Assembly (NCBI RefSeq): GCF_004359575.1 | Contig: NZ_SCWF01000002.1 | Span: 152,991-216,990 of the forward strand | DNA: 64,000 bases | Direction: 5' to 3' | Source: Macrococcus bovicus | Lineage (GTDB): Bacteria; Bacillota; Bacilli; Staphylococcales; Staphylococcaceae | Part shown: positions 1 to 8,213 of the stretch, piece by piece | Layout of the letters: each line of letters starts with the position of its first letter | Numbering within the stretch: the first letter of the stretch is position 1 | Notes under the pieces: model-generated | What the model saw: the letters and a program-made list of their open reading frames with translations, nothing else | Databases searched by the model: none | What the model was told of the DNA's origin: nothing | Made by a program: the position numbers and the translations under genes

Positions 1-531
1 GGCAATACGCCCCGTCAGCTGAGTGTCATGATAATGGTTCTCTATACGCTTGACCGGTATCAGCTCCAGTCTGCTGTCAGCTGCTTTGATATATTGCATG
101 GCAAGGATGTTGTTCGGCTGCGAGAAAGCTTGATCCCCCGTCATCTGCGCATAGCTTCTCCCGCTTTTAACATCGACTGTTTTTACACGGTACGCCTCAG
201 CTGTGAGCATTTCAAGGTCATCGCATTCCGCGCCGAACGCCAGGGCATCACAGCCCAGAAGCTCAGCCGTCCTGATTCCACCATAGGCGAAGTCGTCAGC
301 ATAGCTGAGCGCATAGAACTGGGGCAGCTCCACAACGAGATCGCAGCCTTTAAGTGCTGACTCTGCACGGGCGAACTTACTGAAGATCGCAGGTGCGCCG
401 CGCTGTGTGAACTGTCCGCTCATAATGGCGATCACAATGTCCGCCTGACTTTTCTGACGCGCCATTTCCGCATGGTAATGATGCCCGTTATGATAGGGAT
501 TATATTCAGCGATGATAGCGACTGACTTCAT
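1..531 (-). CDS. tmcAL: tRNA(Met) cytidine acetate ligase TmcAL (YlbM), N-terminal part, cut by window edge
   Basis: The reverse strand is open from the ATG at 531-529 to base 1 (177 codons), so only the N-terminal part is present. It starts MKSVAIIAEYNPYHNGHHYH, the nucleotidyltransferase signature with the HxGH-type motif, and later shows MSGQFTQRG and QPNNILAMQYIKA, all typical of the TmcAL/YlbM family. The family makes N4-acetylcytidine at the wobble position of elongator tRNA-Met from acetate and ATP. An AGGAG ribosome site lies about 8 bases upstream on the minus strand. It is transcribed divergently from yceD-rpmF, as in other staphylococci. The family assignment is firm; the C-terminus cannot be judged. 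Confidence 0.93.
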   Translation of the reverse strand, partial: MKSVAIIAEYNPYHNGHHYHAEMARQKSQADIVIAIMSGQFTQRGAPAIFSKFARAESALKGCDLVVELPQFYALSYADDFAYGGIRTAELLGCDALAFGAECDDLEMLTAEAYRVKTVDVKSGRSYAQMTGDQAFSQPNNILAMQYIKAADSRLELIPVKRIENHYHDTQLTGRIA

Positions 532-595
532 TGATATTCACTCCTGTTGTCGTTATAATGAACATTGTATCAGAATATACTGTTAAGAAAAAATC

Positions 596-625
596 TTGAC
601 AAAGTATATAGTTTGAAGTTAAAAT
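596..625 (+). promoter_or_regulatory. Sigma-A type promoter of yceD-rpmF
   Basis: A perfect -35 box TTGACA lies at 596-601 and a -10 box TAAAAT at 620-625, 18 bases apart. The ATG of yceD follows 30 bases downstream. Read from sequence only. Confidence 0.75.
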
Positions 626-654
626 AAATTTTGTGTTTGTAAGAGGTGAAACCT

Positions 655-1149
655 ATGAAATGGTCTATTAATCAACTTCGTAAACACCAGGATGCACCAC
701 TTCAGTTTGAGAATGATGTCGAATTTCCGCATCTTATTGATAATCTTCAGTTGATTGACTTATCACCGATTCATGTAGAAGGTACTTTGACCACTAAGTC
801 GAAGGAAGTCTATGCAGATATTCTGATCACAGGTCATTTTGTGATGGAAGATGCTAGAACCCTTGACCCTGTTGAAGTTCCTATTCATATTGAGTCGCTG
901 GAAGTATTCGATATGAATGATTTTGATCTAGACGAGGAATTGAACCGTCATGAAATCATCAACGGCATGATCGATCTGAAACCTGTCGTTGAAGAATTGG
1001 TTGTACTCGAAAAGCCTGTCCGTGCCGTTAAAGAAGACTCTGAAATGTCTCTGACGGAAGGAAAAGGCTGGGAAGTTGTTAACGAGGATCAGCTTCAGCA
1101 GAAACCTGCTGTCGATCCGCGTCTCGCTAAATTGCAGGATCTGCTTTAA
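655..1149 (+). CDS. yceD: YceD family (DUF177) protein, rRNA-linked
   Basis: This encodes 164 residues of the YceD/DUF177 family, encoded directly before rpmF in most bacteria. Members are associated with 23S rRNA accumulation, but the exact biochemical role is unsettled. The start is taken as the ATG at 655, reading MKWSINQLRK, because AGAGGTGA at 642-649 sits six bases upstream. An in-frame GTG at 646 would lie inside that ribosome site. The middle is acidic and the C-terminus (DPRLAKLQDLL) is the usual family ending. It shares a promoter with rpmF, whose start is 21 bases downstream. Confidence 0.9.
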   Translation: MKWSINQLRKHQDAPLQFENDVEFPHLIDNLQLIDLSPIHVEGTLTTKSKEVYADILITGHFVMEDARTLDPVEVPIHIESLEVFDMNDFDLDEELNRHEIINGMIDLKPVVEELVVLEKPVRAVKEDSEMSLTEGKGWEVVNEDQLQQKPAVDPRLAKLQDLL

Positions 1150-1170
1150 TATGTAGAGGAGGAGAAAAAC

Positions 1171-1344
1171 ATGGCAGTACCAAAAAGAAGAACATCTAAA
1201 ACAGCAAAAAGAAAACGTCGTACGCACTTCAAAATTTCAGTACCAGGTATGGTAGAATGCTCAAGCTGTGGCGAAATGAAATTATCACACCGTGTATGCC
1301 CATCATGTGGCGCTTACAACGGTAAAGAAGTAGTCGCTAAGTAA
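1171..1344 (+). CDS. rpmF: 50S ribosomal protein L32 (zinc-binding form)
   Basis: A 57-residue protein beginning [19 protein letters not shown], the canonical L32 start. It carries two CxxC pairs (CSSC and CPSC) near the C-terminus, so it is the zinc-ribbon form rather than the zinc-independent paralogue. It is a component of the large ribosomal subunit. The ribosome site is AGAGGAGGAG just upstream. It is the second gene of the yceD-rpmF operon and is followed at once by a strong terminator. Confidence 0.98.
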   Translation: MAVPKRRTSKTAKRKRRTHFKISVPGMVECSSCGEMKLSHRVCPSCGAYNGKEVVAK

Positions 1345-1350
1345 TACATT

Positions 1351-1385
1351 CCCTTATTTCTGAAGAGAAATAAGGGCTTTTTTTA
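1351..1385 (+). terminator. Rho-independent terminator after rpmF
   Basis: A perfect 10-bp stem, CCCTTATTTC at 1351-1360 and GAAATAAGGG at 1367-1376, with a six-base loop and then a T-rich tail. Confidence 0.93.
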
Positions 1386-1401
1386 TGTTTAAGCAACTAC
1401 A

Positions 1402-1430
1402 TTGTAATATGGATTTTAAATCTTTATAAT
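1402..1430 (+). promoter_or_regulatory. Promoter of bshC
   Basis: A -35 box TTGTAA at 1402-1407 and a perfect -10 box TATAAT at 1425-1430 are separated by 17 bases. The bshC ATG is 32 bases downstream, with AAGGAG at 1449-1454. Confidence 0.75.
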
Positions 1431-1462
1431 TGTGAACAGAATAATATGAAGGAGTTCGACTC

Positions 1463-3037
1463 ATGAAGATATCAACCGTTCAAGATGACCGACAGAGTTT
1501 TCTAGGTAAATATGCAGCAGGTGACTTCCACAGTTATGATTATGCGCTGCAGGAACCTGGCATCTATGAGAAGCGTCATCAGATTGCGCCTCATCCACAT
1601 TCTGAAAAGCTTGGCCAGGTCATTGAAAACTATATGTCTGACCTTGAGCTGTCCGTTTCCCAGCGTGACAATCTCAGCGCACTACGCGCAGGTCATCAAG
1701 TGGTCGTCGGGGGACAGCAGGCAGGCTTGTTTATCAGTCCGCTCTACACCATACATAAAATCATCTCAATCATCGTACTGGCAGAAGAACAGTCTCAAGC
1801 GCTGGGCACTCAAATCGTTCCGGTCTTCTGGATAGCAGGTGAGGACCATGATTTCAGTGAAGTCAATCATGCTTATCTCTACAATGAAAGTCAGCGTCGC
1901 ATGGAGAAATTGAAAGTGGCTACCAAGCGTGAAGCAGAAGATTCCGTCTCGCATTTCGACTTGACTGAAGAGGAGATGGCAGCCACAGTTACAACCTTCA
2001 TCAGTCAGCTGCATGAAACAGAACGCACGCAGACGCTCTACAATCAATTGATGCAGCTGCCGTTAAACTGGACGGCTCATTTCAAGCACTTAATTCATGA
2101 ACTGTTTAAAAACTATGGCCTGATCCTGATTGACAGTGCAGATGCTGAACTGAGACAGCTGGAAAAAGATCAGCTGCTCTGGATGTTTGATCATCATGCA
2201 GAGATTGATGCTGCTTTCCAGGAAGGTCAGCGCAAGATGGATTCCTATTCCATTGAGACGACGACAAATGTGCACTTGTTCATGTCTGTAGATGGTAAAC
2301 GTCAGCTGCTGAATGAAGTAGACGGCCGTTATTATCTAAGTAAATCAGATGACAGTTTCACGAAAGAAGAGATCCGTTCACTGATTGAGCATTCACCTGA
2401 ACGCTTCAGCAATAACGTGGTAACAAGACCTCTGATGGAAGAACAGTTGTTCAACACCCTGGCTTTTATCGGCGGACCTGCTGAAGTCAGATACTGGGGC
2501 GAACTGCATTCAGTCTTCCGCTTTGCAGAGCGCGAGATGCCGATTGTCATGCCTCGTCTGCGCATCACTTATCTGGATGCACGTATGCGTAAACTGCTGG
2601 AGCGTTATGAACTGCCTCTAGCAGAAGTCGTCACGCACGGCTTGCAGGAGCAGAGCGGCCATTTTCTGCAGCAGGATGCGAACACAGCGTTGTTTGAGAC
2701 ACTTTACCAGACAACTCAGGATTTAGAGTCCTCGTATGAGGAGATGATGCAAATTGCTGAGAGTGAGCAGGTCAGCCGTCTGATCGCAGCTAATTTAAAG
2801 CATCATCTGAAGCAAGTGGATTACTTGAAAAAGGCCTATAATAAAGAGCTCCATCAACGCAATAAAACCGTTCTGCAGCACTATAATGAAATCGACGCAC
2901 ATCTTCATCCAAGAGGCGGTCTGCAGGAACGCACGTGGCATCCGTTAGTCATGCTGAATAATTATTCACTTGCGCTTTTTGATGATGTCATTGAAAGCGT
3001 TCACTATACTTTAGACCATCAGGTTCTAGAAATTTAA
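1463..3037 (+). CDS. bshC: Bacillithiol biosynthesis cysteine-adding enzyme BshC
   Basis: A 524-residue protein of the BshC family, close to the usual length of about 535-540. BshC is assigned to the last step of bacillithiol synthesis, adding cysteine to GlcN-malate. Bacillithiol is the main low-molecular-weight thiol of Bacillus and Staphylococcus. Recognisable blocks are VVGGQQAGLFISPLYTIHKI near the N-terminus, VPVFWIAGEDHDFSEVNH, and HPRGGLQERTWHP near the C-terminus. It is cytoplasmic. It has its own promoter and terminator and lies between rpmF and mraZ, the order known from Staphylococcus. The ATG is supported by AAGGAG nine bases upstream. Confidence 0.95.
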   Translation: MKISTVQDDRQSFLGKYAAGDFHSYDYALQEPGIYEKRHQIAPHPHSEKLGQVIENYMSDLELSVSQRDNLSALRAGHQVVVGGQQAGLFISPLYTIHKIISIIVLAEEQSQALGTQIVPVFWIAGEDHDFSEVNHAYLYNESQRRMEKLKVATKREAEDSVSHFDLTEEEMAATVTTFISQLHETERTQTLYNQLMQLPLNWTAHFKHLIHELFKNYGLILIDSADAELRQLEKDQLLWMFDHHAEIDAAFQEGQRKMDSYSIETTTNVHLFMSVDGKRQLLNEVDGRYYLSKSDDSFTKEEIRSLIEHSPERFSNNVVTRPLMEEQLFNTLAFIGGPAEVRYWGELHSVFRFAEREMPIVMPRLRITYLDARMRKLLERYELPLAEVVTHGLQEQSGHFLQQDANTALFETLYQTTQDLESSYEEMMQIAESEQVSRLIAANLKHHLKQVDYLKKAYNKELHQRNKTVLQHYNEIDAHLHPRGGLQERTWHPLVMLNNYSLALFDDVIESVHYTLDHQVLEI

Positions 3038-3049
3038 TACACTTGTATA

Positions 3050-3082
3050 AACCATTTTACATATATGTAAAATGGTTTTTTT
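3050..3082 (+). terminator. Terminator after bshC
   Basis: An 11-bp perfect stem, AACCATTTTAC at 3050-3060 paired with GTAAAATGGTT at 3067-3077, with loop ATATAT and a T tract interrupted by one A. Confidence 0.92.
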
Positions 3083-3113
3083 ATTTTTTTTAAAATAGTT
3101 GTGGGATTTTTTA

Positions 3114-3150
3114 TATAATTTGTGGTGAAAAGTGGGGACGTATGGTAAAT
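3114..3150 (+). promoter_or_regulatory. dcw cluster promoter with candidate MraZ boxes
   Basis: A -10 box TATAAT is at 3114-3119; no good -35 box is visible 17 bases upstream. Immediately downstream come units spaced by ten bases with a shared TGG core: TGTGGTGAAA (3121-3130), AGTGGGGACG (3131-3140) and a weaker TATGGTAAAT (3141-3150). MraZ proteins are known to bind short direct repeats with a TGGG-like core, spaced by about one helix turn, upstream of their own gene. The repeats are seen; binding is inferred. Confidence 0.55.
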
Positions 3151-3174
3151 TATTAGGGAGACGAGGTGATAGCG

Positions 3175-3606
3175 ATGTTCATGGGAGAATATTCACACCA
3201 GATGGACGCGAAGGGACGACTCATTGTCCCAGCCAAATTCCGTGATGAATTATCAGAACATTTCGTGATTACACGTGGTCTTGATCGCTGTTTGTTCGGT
3301 TATACACTTGCTGAATGGCAGAAAATCGAAGAGAAGCTTACCTCTCTCCCGATTACGAAAAAAGACGCTCGTAAATTTATGAGGTTGTTTTTCTCAGGGG
3401 CAGTTGAAGTTGAACTGGACAAACAGGGACGCATCAATATCCCGGCTAACCTGAGAGAGTATGCGGGTCTATCTAAAGAATGTATCGTCGTCGGCGTCTC
3501 GACCCGGATTGAAGTGTGGGACCGCGCTGAATGGCAGAAATTCTATGAGGAAACTGAACCCCATTATTCAGAAATTGCTGAAGAGCTGATTGATATAGAT
3601 TTTTAG
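3175..3606 (+). CDS. mraZ: Transcriptional regulator MraZ
   Basis: A 143-residue protein, the normal family length. It starts [20 protein letters not shown] and has two AbrB/MraZ-type repeats, each with the DxKGR or DKQGR signature (first near residue 10, second near residue 83). MraZ forms a ring-like oligomer that regulates the division and cell wall cluster from its own promoter. The ATG at 3175 is chosen because GAGGTGA (3163-3169) lies five bases upstream; a GTG at 3166 is inside this site. It is the first gene of the dcw cluster, with rsmH starting ten bases after the stop. Confidence 0.95.
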   Translation: MFMGEYSHQMDAKGRLIVPAKFRDELSEHFVITRGLDRCLFGYTLAEWQKIEEKLTSLPITKKDARKFMRLFFSGAVEVELDKQGRINIPANLREYAGLSKECIVVGVSTRIEVWDRAEWQKFYEETEPHYSEIAEELIDIDF

Positions 3607-3616
3607 GAGGTAGAAT

Positions 3617-4552
3617 ATGTTCCATCACATCACCGTATTATTAAATGAAACAGTCGATATGCTGGATATCAGGAAAGACGGCGTTTATGTCGATTGTACA
3701 TTAGGTGGTGCAGGCCATAGTCTCTATCTGGTTCAGCAGCTATCGGATTCAGGCAGACTGATTGCAATCGATCAGGATGATACTGCACTGGATAATGCCA
3801 AAGAAGTACTTAAAGAACATTTACATAAGGTTACACTCGTTAAAAATAATTTCCGTCATTTACGGACGGTTCTTGATGAACTGAATATCGATAAAGTAGA
3901 CGGCATTCTCTATGACCTTGGTGTATCAAGTCCGCAGCTGGATGATGCTGAGCGAGGCTTCAGCTATCATCAGGACGCACGACTGGATATGCGTATGGAC
4001 CGCACCCAGGACTTATCAGCTTATGAAGTGGTCAATGAATGGCCGTACGAAAAACTCGTATCCATCTTTTATCGTTACGGAGAAGAAAAGTTTTCTAAAC
4101 AAATAGCAAGAAATATTGAAAAAACAAGAGAAACACAACCGATTGAAACGACAGCACAGCTCGTTGATCTCATCAAAGAAAGTATCCCGGCCCCTGCACG
4201 ACGCAAGGGCGGACACCCGGCGAAAAGAGTCTTTCAGGCCATCCGGATAGCTGTCAATGATGAACTAGGTGCATTTGAATCATCAATTGAACAGGCGATT
4301 GATTCAGTTAAAGTAGGCGGACGTATCTCCGTCATCACGTTCCATTCCTTGGAGGACCGGATGTGTAAACAGATTTTCCGCGAATATGGAAAGGGGCCTG
4401 ATGTGCCGCGAGGATTGCCGGTTATACCGGAGGAATTCAAGCCGAAGCTGAAACTTGTCAACCGCAAACCTGTTGAATCTTCAGCAGAAGAATTGACTGC
4501 CAATAATAGAGCGAGAAGTGCGAAGCTCAGAGTAGTGGAAGTATTAAAATAA
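3617..4552 (+). CDS. rsmH: 16S rRNA (cytosine-1402 N4)-methyltransferase RsmH
   Basis: 311 residues, full length for the MraW/RsmH family, which methylates N4 of C1402 in the 16S rRNA decoding centre using S-adenosylmethionine. The SAM-binding motif ([10 protein letters not shown]) lies near residue 30, followed by [12 protein letters not shown] and the family-specific [26 protein letters not shown] is seven bases before the ATG. It lies between mraZ and ftsL in the conserved dcw order. Confidence 0.97.
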   Translation: MFHHITVLLNETVDMLDIRKDGVYVDCTLGGAGHSLYLVQQLSDSGRLIAIDQDDTALDNAKEVLKEHLHKVTLVKNNFRHLRTVLDELNIDKVDGILYDLGVSSPQLDDAERGFSYHQDARLDMRMDRTQDLSAYEVVNEWPYEKLVSIFYRYGEEKFSKQIARNIEKTRETQPIETTAQLVDLIKESIPAPARRKGGHPAKRVFQAIRIAVNDELGAFESSIEQAIDSVKVGGRISVITFHSLEDRMCKQIFREYGKGPDVPRGLPVIPEEFKPKLKLVNRKPVESSAEELTANNRARSAKLRVVEVLK

Positions 4553-4563
4553 GAGGTGACAAC

Positions 4564-4941
4564 ATGGCAGCTGAATATGTAAACAGAAATGTCTTTGACC
4601 AAGCGTATGACACACCCGTTAAAACTAAAACCAAAACGGCAACAAAAACCCATGTTGTTTCATTATCCAAATTAGAAAAAATGGTCTACTTAGTCCTTGT
4701 GGCATTGATTGCACTGGTCAGTAGTTATATGCTATCTTTAAAGTATGATGCGTATGATATGAATAGCAAAATTGCAACAACACAGTCTGAAATTATTCAC
4801 CAGAAAGATATCAACGGCGAATTAAAATCTGAAGCAATGAAGCAATCATCTTACGAACGTATCTATAGTAAAGCACAAGGTTACGGCCTGAGCTTGAAAA
4901 ATGATAACGTAAAGGTCGTGCAAAAAGATGGCAGCAATTAA
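4564..4941 (+). CDS. ftsL: Cell division protein FtsL
   Basis: A 125-residue bitopic protein. It has a charged cytoplasmic N-terminus, one membrane segment at about residues 41-60, then an extracellular region predicted as a short coiled coil. It has the features of FtsL, which joins DivIC and DivIB in the septal divisome complex. Sequence conservation in this family is low, so the call rests on topology, length and position between rsmH and pbpA. The end overlaps pbpA by 14 bases, suggesting coupled translation. AGAGGTG stands before the ATG. Confidence 0.9.
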   Translation: MAAEYVNRNVFDQAYDTPVKTKTKTATKTHVVSLSKLEKMVYLVLVALIALVSSYMLSLKYDAYDMNSKIATTQSEIIHQKDINGELKSEAMKQSSYERIYSKAQGYGLSLKNDNVKVVQKDGSN

Positions 4942-7228
4942 AATAAAGAAAAATAAAATAGGAGCAGTCCTTCTGGTTTTGTTATTCGGACTGCTCTTTT
5001 TTCTGTTGATTTTTAGATATTCCTTTGTGATGCTGACAGGCACATCATCCGGACAGGATCTTGTGCTTAAAGCGAGTGAGAAATATGCGAGAAGTATCAT
5101 CAACCAGCCTAGACGCGGCAATATTTATGACCGCAACGGGCAAATCCTTGCCCAGGATGTCAACGCCTACAAACTGATTGCAGTCCTGGATAAAAATATG
5201 AAGAACACTGATCAGTCGCCTGCGCATGTGGTGGATGTCAAGAAGACGTCTCATGCCCTGGCGAAAATCATCGACATGCCGGAGAAGGAGATACGTGCTA
5301 AGCTATCAACAAAGAAAGCGTTCCAGGTTGAGTTCGGCAAAGCAGGCAGAGATCTGACCTATGCACAGAAGAAGAGGATCGAGGCATTGAAGTTGCCCGG
5401 CCTGACGTTCTTCGCAGAGAAGAAGCGTTTCTATCCGAACGGCAACTTTGCCTCACACACGATAGGATTCGCAGAAAAAAATCCGGATACAGGGCAGATT
5501 GAAGGGATGCTCGGGATTGAGAAGGTCTTTAACACTTATCTGTCCGGACAGCCCGGCAGGACCTCATTCAACCAGGATATCTGGCAATACGTGCTGCCTA
5601 ACTCAGGGAATGTCAAGCCGGCAGTCGACGGCGATGATGTGCATCTGACCATCGATAAGAATATCCAGATATTTGTTGAGGATGCGATGGATAAAATGGT
5701 GAAGCGCTATAAACCGAAGGATGTCTTTGCGGTCGTAGCTGATGCGAAGACAGGAGAAATACTGGGCTTCAGTCAGCGTCCGACATTTAATCCTGAGACA
5801 AGAGAAGGTTTTGGTGATAAATGGCAGAATGATTTATTCCAGAATACCTATGAGCCCGGCTCAACATTCAAGACATTCGGACTTGCTGCTGCTATCCAAG
5901 AAGGTAAGTATGAGCGTCAGAAGAAATATATGTCAGGGACAAGGAAGGTTGAAGGCCACGAGATTTCCGACTGGAACGATGTCGGCTGGGGCAAGATTTC
6001 CATGAATGAAGGCTTTCAGCTGTCCTCGAACGTCCTGATGATGAAACTGCAGGACGAAGTCGGCATTGATAAAATGGAGAAGTACTATGAAAAATTCGGC
6101 TTCGGCAAGAAGACCGGCGTGCTCTTTGACGGCGAACCGGCAGGGAATATTTCGTGGGGAGATCCGCTGAGCCAGAAAGTTTCAGCTTTCGGTCAGTCCA
6201 CGACAGTGACGCCTGTACAGATGGTTCAGGCGGAGTCCGCTATCCTGAATGAAGGTCAGATGTTGAAACCTTATATCGTTCAGTCTGTGACTTCTCCCGA
6301 CCGCTCAGTCGTTATAAAAGGTAAGAGAGAAGTGGTCGGTCAGCCGATCACAGCCGATACAGCCAAAAAAACAATGCGGGAATTAAAAGATGTTGTTTAC
6401 GGTTCTGAGATGCATGCGTTTAATTACCGGATAGATGATTATCAGATCGCCGGGAAGACCGGGACAGCACAAGTCGCTGACACAGAAAACGGCGGCTACG
6501 TGCAGGGACCGAACCCGTATTTCGTCAGCTTCATGGGTTATGCGCCCGCAGACAAGCCGAGAGTCATCGTCTATATGGGGATGTCTTTAGCCCAGAAAAA
6601 CGACGCAGAAGCGTATAATATAGGTGTCTCACAAGGCTACAAGCCATTGATGGAGAATACGCTGAAATACCTCGATGTCTCGTCCGGTTCAAAGAAAAAC
6701 GATAAGGTGACGACGACTGAGGTGCCGGTTGTTCTCAATGACAGCACGGATAAAGCGGTATCTGAAATCGAAGCGAGAAACCTGAAGCCGGTGGTACTGG
6801 GTACGGGTGACCAGGTGGTGGCGACACAGCCCGCATCCGGCCACATGCTTGAAGGAAGCAAGGTACTGCTCCTGACTTCAGGTGATATCACCCTGCCTGA
6901 TCTCTCCGGCTGGTCTAAACGTGAACTTAATGCACTTGAGACATTGACGGGCGCCTCGATTAAGTTTGACGGCAGCGGCTATGTCATTAAGCAATCCGTT
7001 CCTGCCGGTACAGCTGTTAAAAAAGGTCAGGAGATCGTCGTTGATATGGATTCACTAGACCCGTTGAAACAGTCAACGGCTTATGACCAGATAATTGATG
7101 CGGAACGTAAAGATGAAGAAAACGCCTTGCAGAAAGAAGTCGACCAGTCGAAGAAACAGTCTGAAGAACAGACATCTGCACAGGCCAAGGAGTCAAAAAC
7201 TACAAAGGAGAAAGCGGCTACCGACTAG
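4928..7228 (+). CDS. pbpA: Penicillin-binding protein 1, septal transpeptidase with two PASTA domains
   Basis: A 766-residue class B penicillin-binding protein, matching the staphylococcal PBP1 type. An N-terminal signal anchor (about residues 9-32) precedes the dimerisation domain and a transpeptidase domain. The three active-site motifs are visible: STFK with Ser312, SSN at 366-368, and KTGTA from Lys510. Two PASTA domains follow (about 590-650 and 655-715) and then a long charged tail rich in E, K, Q and S. It cross-links peptidoglycan at the septum with FtsW. It overlaps ftsL. The stop codon lies in a hairpin that precedes mraY. Confidence 0.96.
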   Translation: MAAIKIKKNKIGAVLLVLLFGLLFFLLIFRYSFVMLTGTSSGQDLVLKASEKYARSIINQPRRGNIYDRNGQILAQDVNAYKLIAVLDKNMKNTDQSPAHVVDVKKTSHALAKIIDMPEKEIRAKLSTKKAFQVEFGKAGRDLTYAQKKRIEALKLPGLTFFAEKKRFYPNGNFASHTIGFAEKNPDTGQIEGMLGIEKVFNTYLSGQPGRTSFNQDIWQYVLPNSGNVKPAVDGDDVHLTIDKNIQIFVEDAMDKMVKRYKPKDVFAVVADAKTGEILGFSQRPTFNPETREGFGDKWQNDLFQNTYEPGSTFKTFGLAAAIQEGKYERQKKYMSGTRKVEGHEISDWNDVGWGKISMNEGFQLSSNVLMMKLQDEVGIDKMEKYYEKFGFGKKTGVLFDGEPAGNISWGDPLSQKVSAFGQSTTVTPVQMVQAESAILNEGQMLKPYIVQSVTSPDRSVVIKGKREVVGQPITADTAKKTMRELKDVVYGSEMHAFNYRIDDYQIAGKTGTAQVADTENGGYVQGPNPYFVSFMGYAPADKPRVIVYMGMSLAQKNDAEAYNIGVSQGYKPLMENTLKYLDVSSGSKKNDKVTTTEVPVVLNDSTDKAVSEIEARNLKPVVLGTGDQVVATQPASGHMLEGSKVLLLTSGDITLPDLSGWSKRELNALETLTGASIKFDGSGYVIKQSVPAGTAVKKGQEIVVDMDSLDPLKQSTAYDQIIDAERKDEENALQKEVDQSKKQSEEQTSAQAKESKTTKEKAATD

Positions 7229-7243
7229 CCGCCTAAAACTAAT
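7204..7243 (+). promoter_or_regulatory. Displaced ribosome site of mraY separated from the start by a hairpin
   Basis: The only strong Shine-Dalgarno sequence near mraY is AAAGGAG at 7204-7210, 33 bases from the ATG at 7244, which is too far for normal use. Between them is a 7-bp perfect stem, GCGGCTA (7214-7220) and TAGCCGC (7226-7232), with a five-base loop; it contains the pbpA stop TAG (7226-7228). Folding the hairpin would reduce the effective spacing to about 14 bases. An in-frame stop at 7226 rules out any start further upstream. Function is inferred. Confidence 0.5.
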
Positions 7244-8212
7244 ATGAAGACAATTATTTTTGCACTGAGTGCTTTTATTCTGACCGCTATCCTCGTGCCG
7301 ATCTTTATCCCCTTACTGAAACGCTTGAAGTTCGGCCAGTCCATTCGCCAGGAAGGACCTCAAAGCCATATGAAGAAAAGTGGAACACCGACTATGGGAG
7401 GGCTGACTTTTCTGCTGAGCACTTTACTGCTGAGCCTGATCGCCCTGCTGTTTGTGGAAGACCGTGGTCCTATCATACTGCTGATATTAGTGACACTTGG
7501 TTTCGGGCTTATCGGTTTTATCGATGACTATATCATTGTGGTGAAAAAGCATAATCAGGGGCTGACATCAAAGCAGAAGTTTCTCTTGCAGATTCTGATT
7601 GCTGTATTGTTCTATTCTGTCAGCCGTTTTCTAGGGCTGCTTGAAATCAGTACAACAGTCAACATTCCATTCACTGATGCAGGGTTACCGTTAGGTATTC
7701 TGTATATTGTGTTCATCATTTTCTGGCAGGTCGGTTTCTCTAACGCGGTCAACCTGACAGACGGTGTTGATGGTCTGGCGACCGGGCTGTCCATCATTGC
7801 TTTCGGCTGCTATGCCTATCTGGCTGCTGTACAGCAGCAGGCAGGCATCATGCTCTTCACACTGATTCTGATCGGCAGCTTGGCAGGGTTTCTCCTCTAC
7901 AATAAAAATAAAGCCAAGCTTTTTATGGGAGACACCGGATCGCTTGCCCTCGGCGGCATCATCGCCACTGTCTCAATTATGCTGAACCAGGAACTGACGC
8001 TTCTTTTCATCGGCCTGATGTTCGTAGCAGAAACATTATCAGTGATGCTGCAGGTGGCCTCATTCAAGTTAACCGGCAAACGTATTTTCCGTATGAGCCC
8101 GCTTCATCACCATTTTGAACTGGGCGGCTGGAGCGAGTGGAAGATTGTCCTCGTCTTCTGGGCAGTCGGCTTAATCAGCGGCTTGATCGGTATTTATTTA
8201 GGAGTGAACTAA
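7244..8212 (+). CDS. mraY: Phospho-N-acetylmuramoyl-pentapeptide transferase MraY
   Basis: A 322-residue polytopic enzyme with about ten membrane segments, close to the 321 residues usual in staphylococci. It transfers phospho-MurNAc-pentapeptide from UDP to undecaprenyl phosphate, giving lipid I. Signature segments are KSGTPTMGGLTFL, GFIDDYIIV with the paired aspartates, NAVNLTDGVDGLATG, and SPLHHHFELGGW near the C-terminus. The ATG at 7244 is forced by an in-frame stop 18 bases upstream. It has no adjacent Shine-Dalgarno sequence. murD begins one base after its stop. Confidence 0.97.
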   Translation: MKTIIFALSAFILTAILVPIFIPLLKRLKFGQSIRQEGPQSHMKKSGTPTMGGLTFLLSTLLLSLIALLFVEDRGPIILLILVTLGFGLIGFIDDYIIVVKKHNQGLTSKQKFLLQILIAVLFYSVSRFLGLLEISTTVNIPFTDAGLPLGILYIVFIIFWQVGFSNAVNLTDGVDGLATGLSIIAFGCYAYLAAVQQQAGIMLFTLILIGSLAGFLLYNKNKAKLFMGDTGSLALGGIIATVSIMLNQELTLLFIGLMFVAETLSVMLQVASFKLTGKRIFRMSPLHHHFELGGWSEWKIVLVFWAVGLISGLIGIYLGVN

Positions 8213-8213
8213 T

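Noticed and set aside
28..360. A 110-codon plus-strand open frame at the left edge
   Set aside because: The minus strand encodes TmcAL motifs over the same bases, so this is a shadow.
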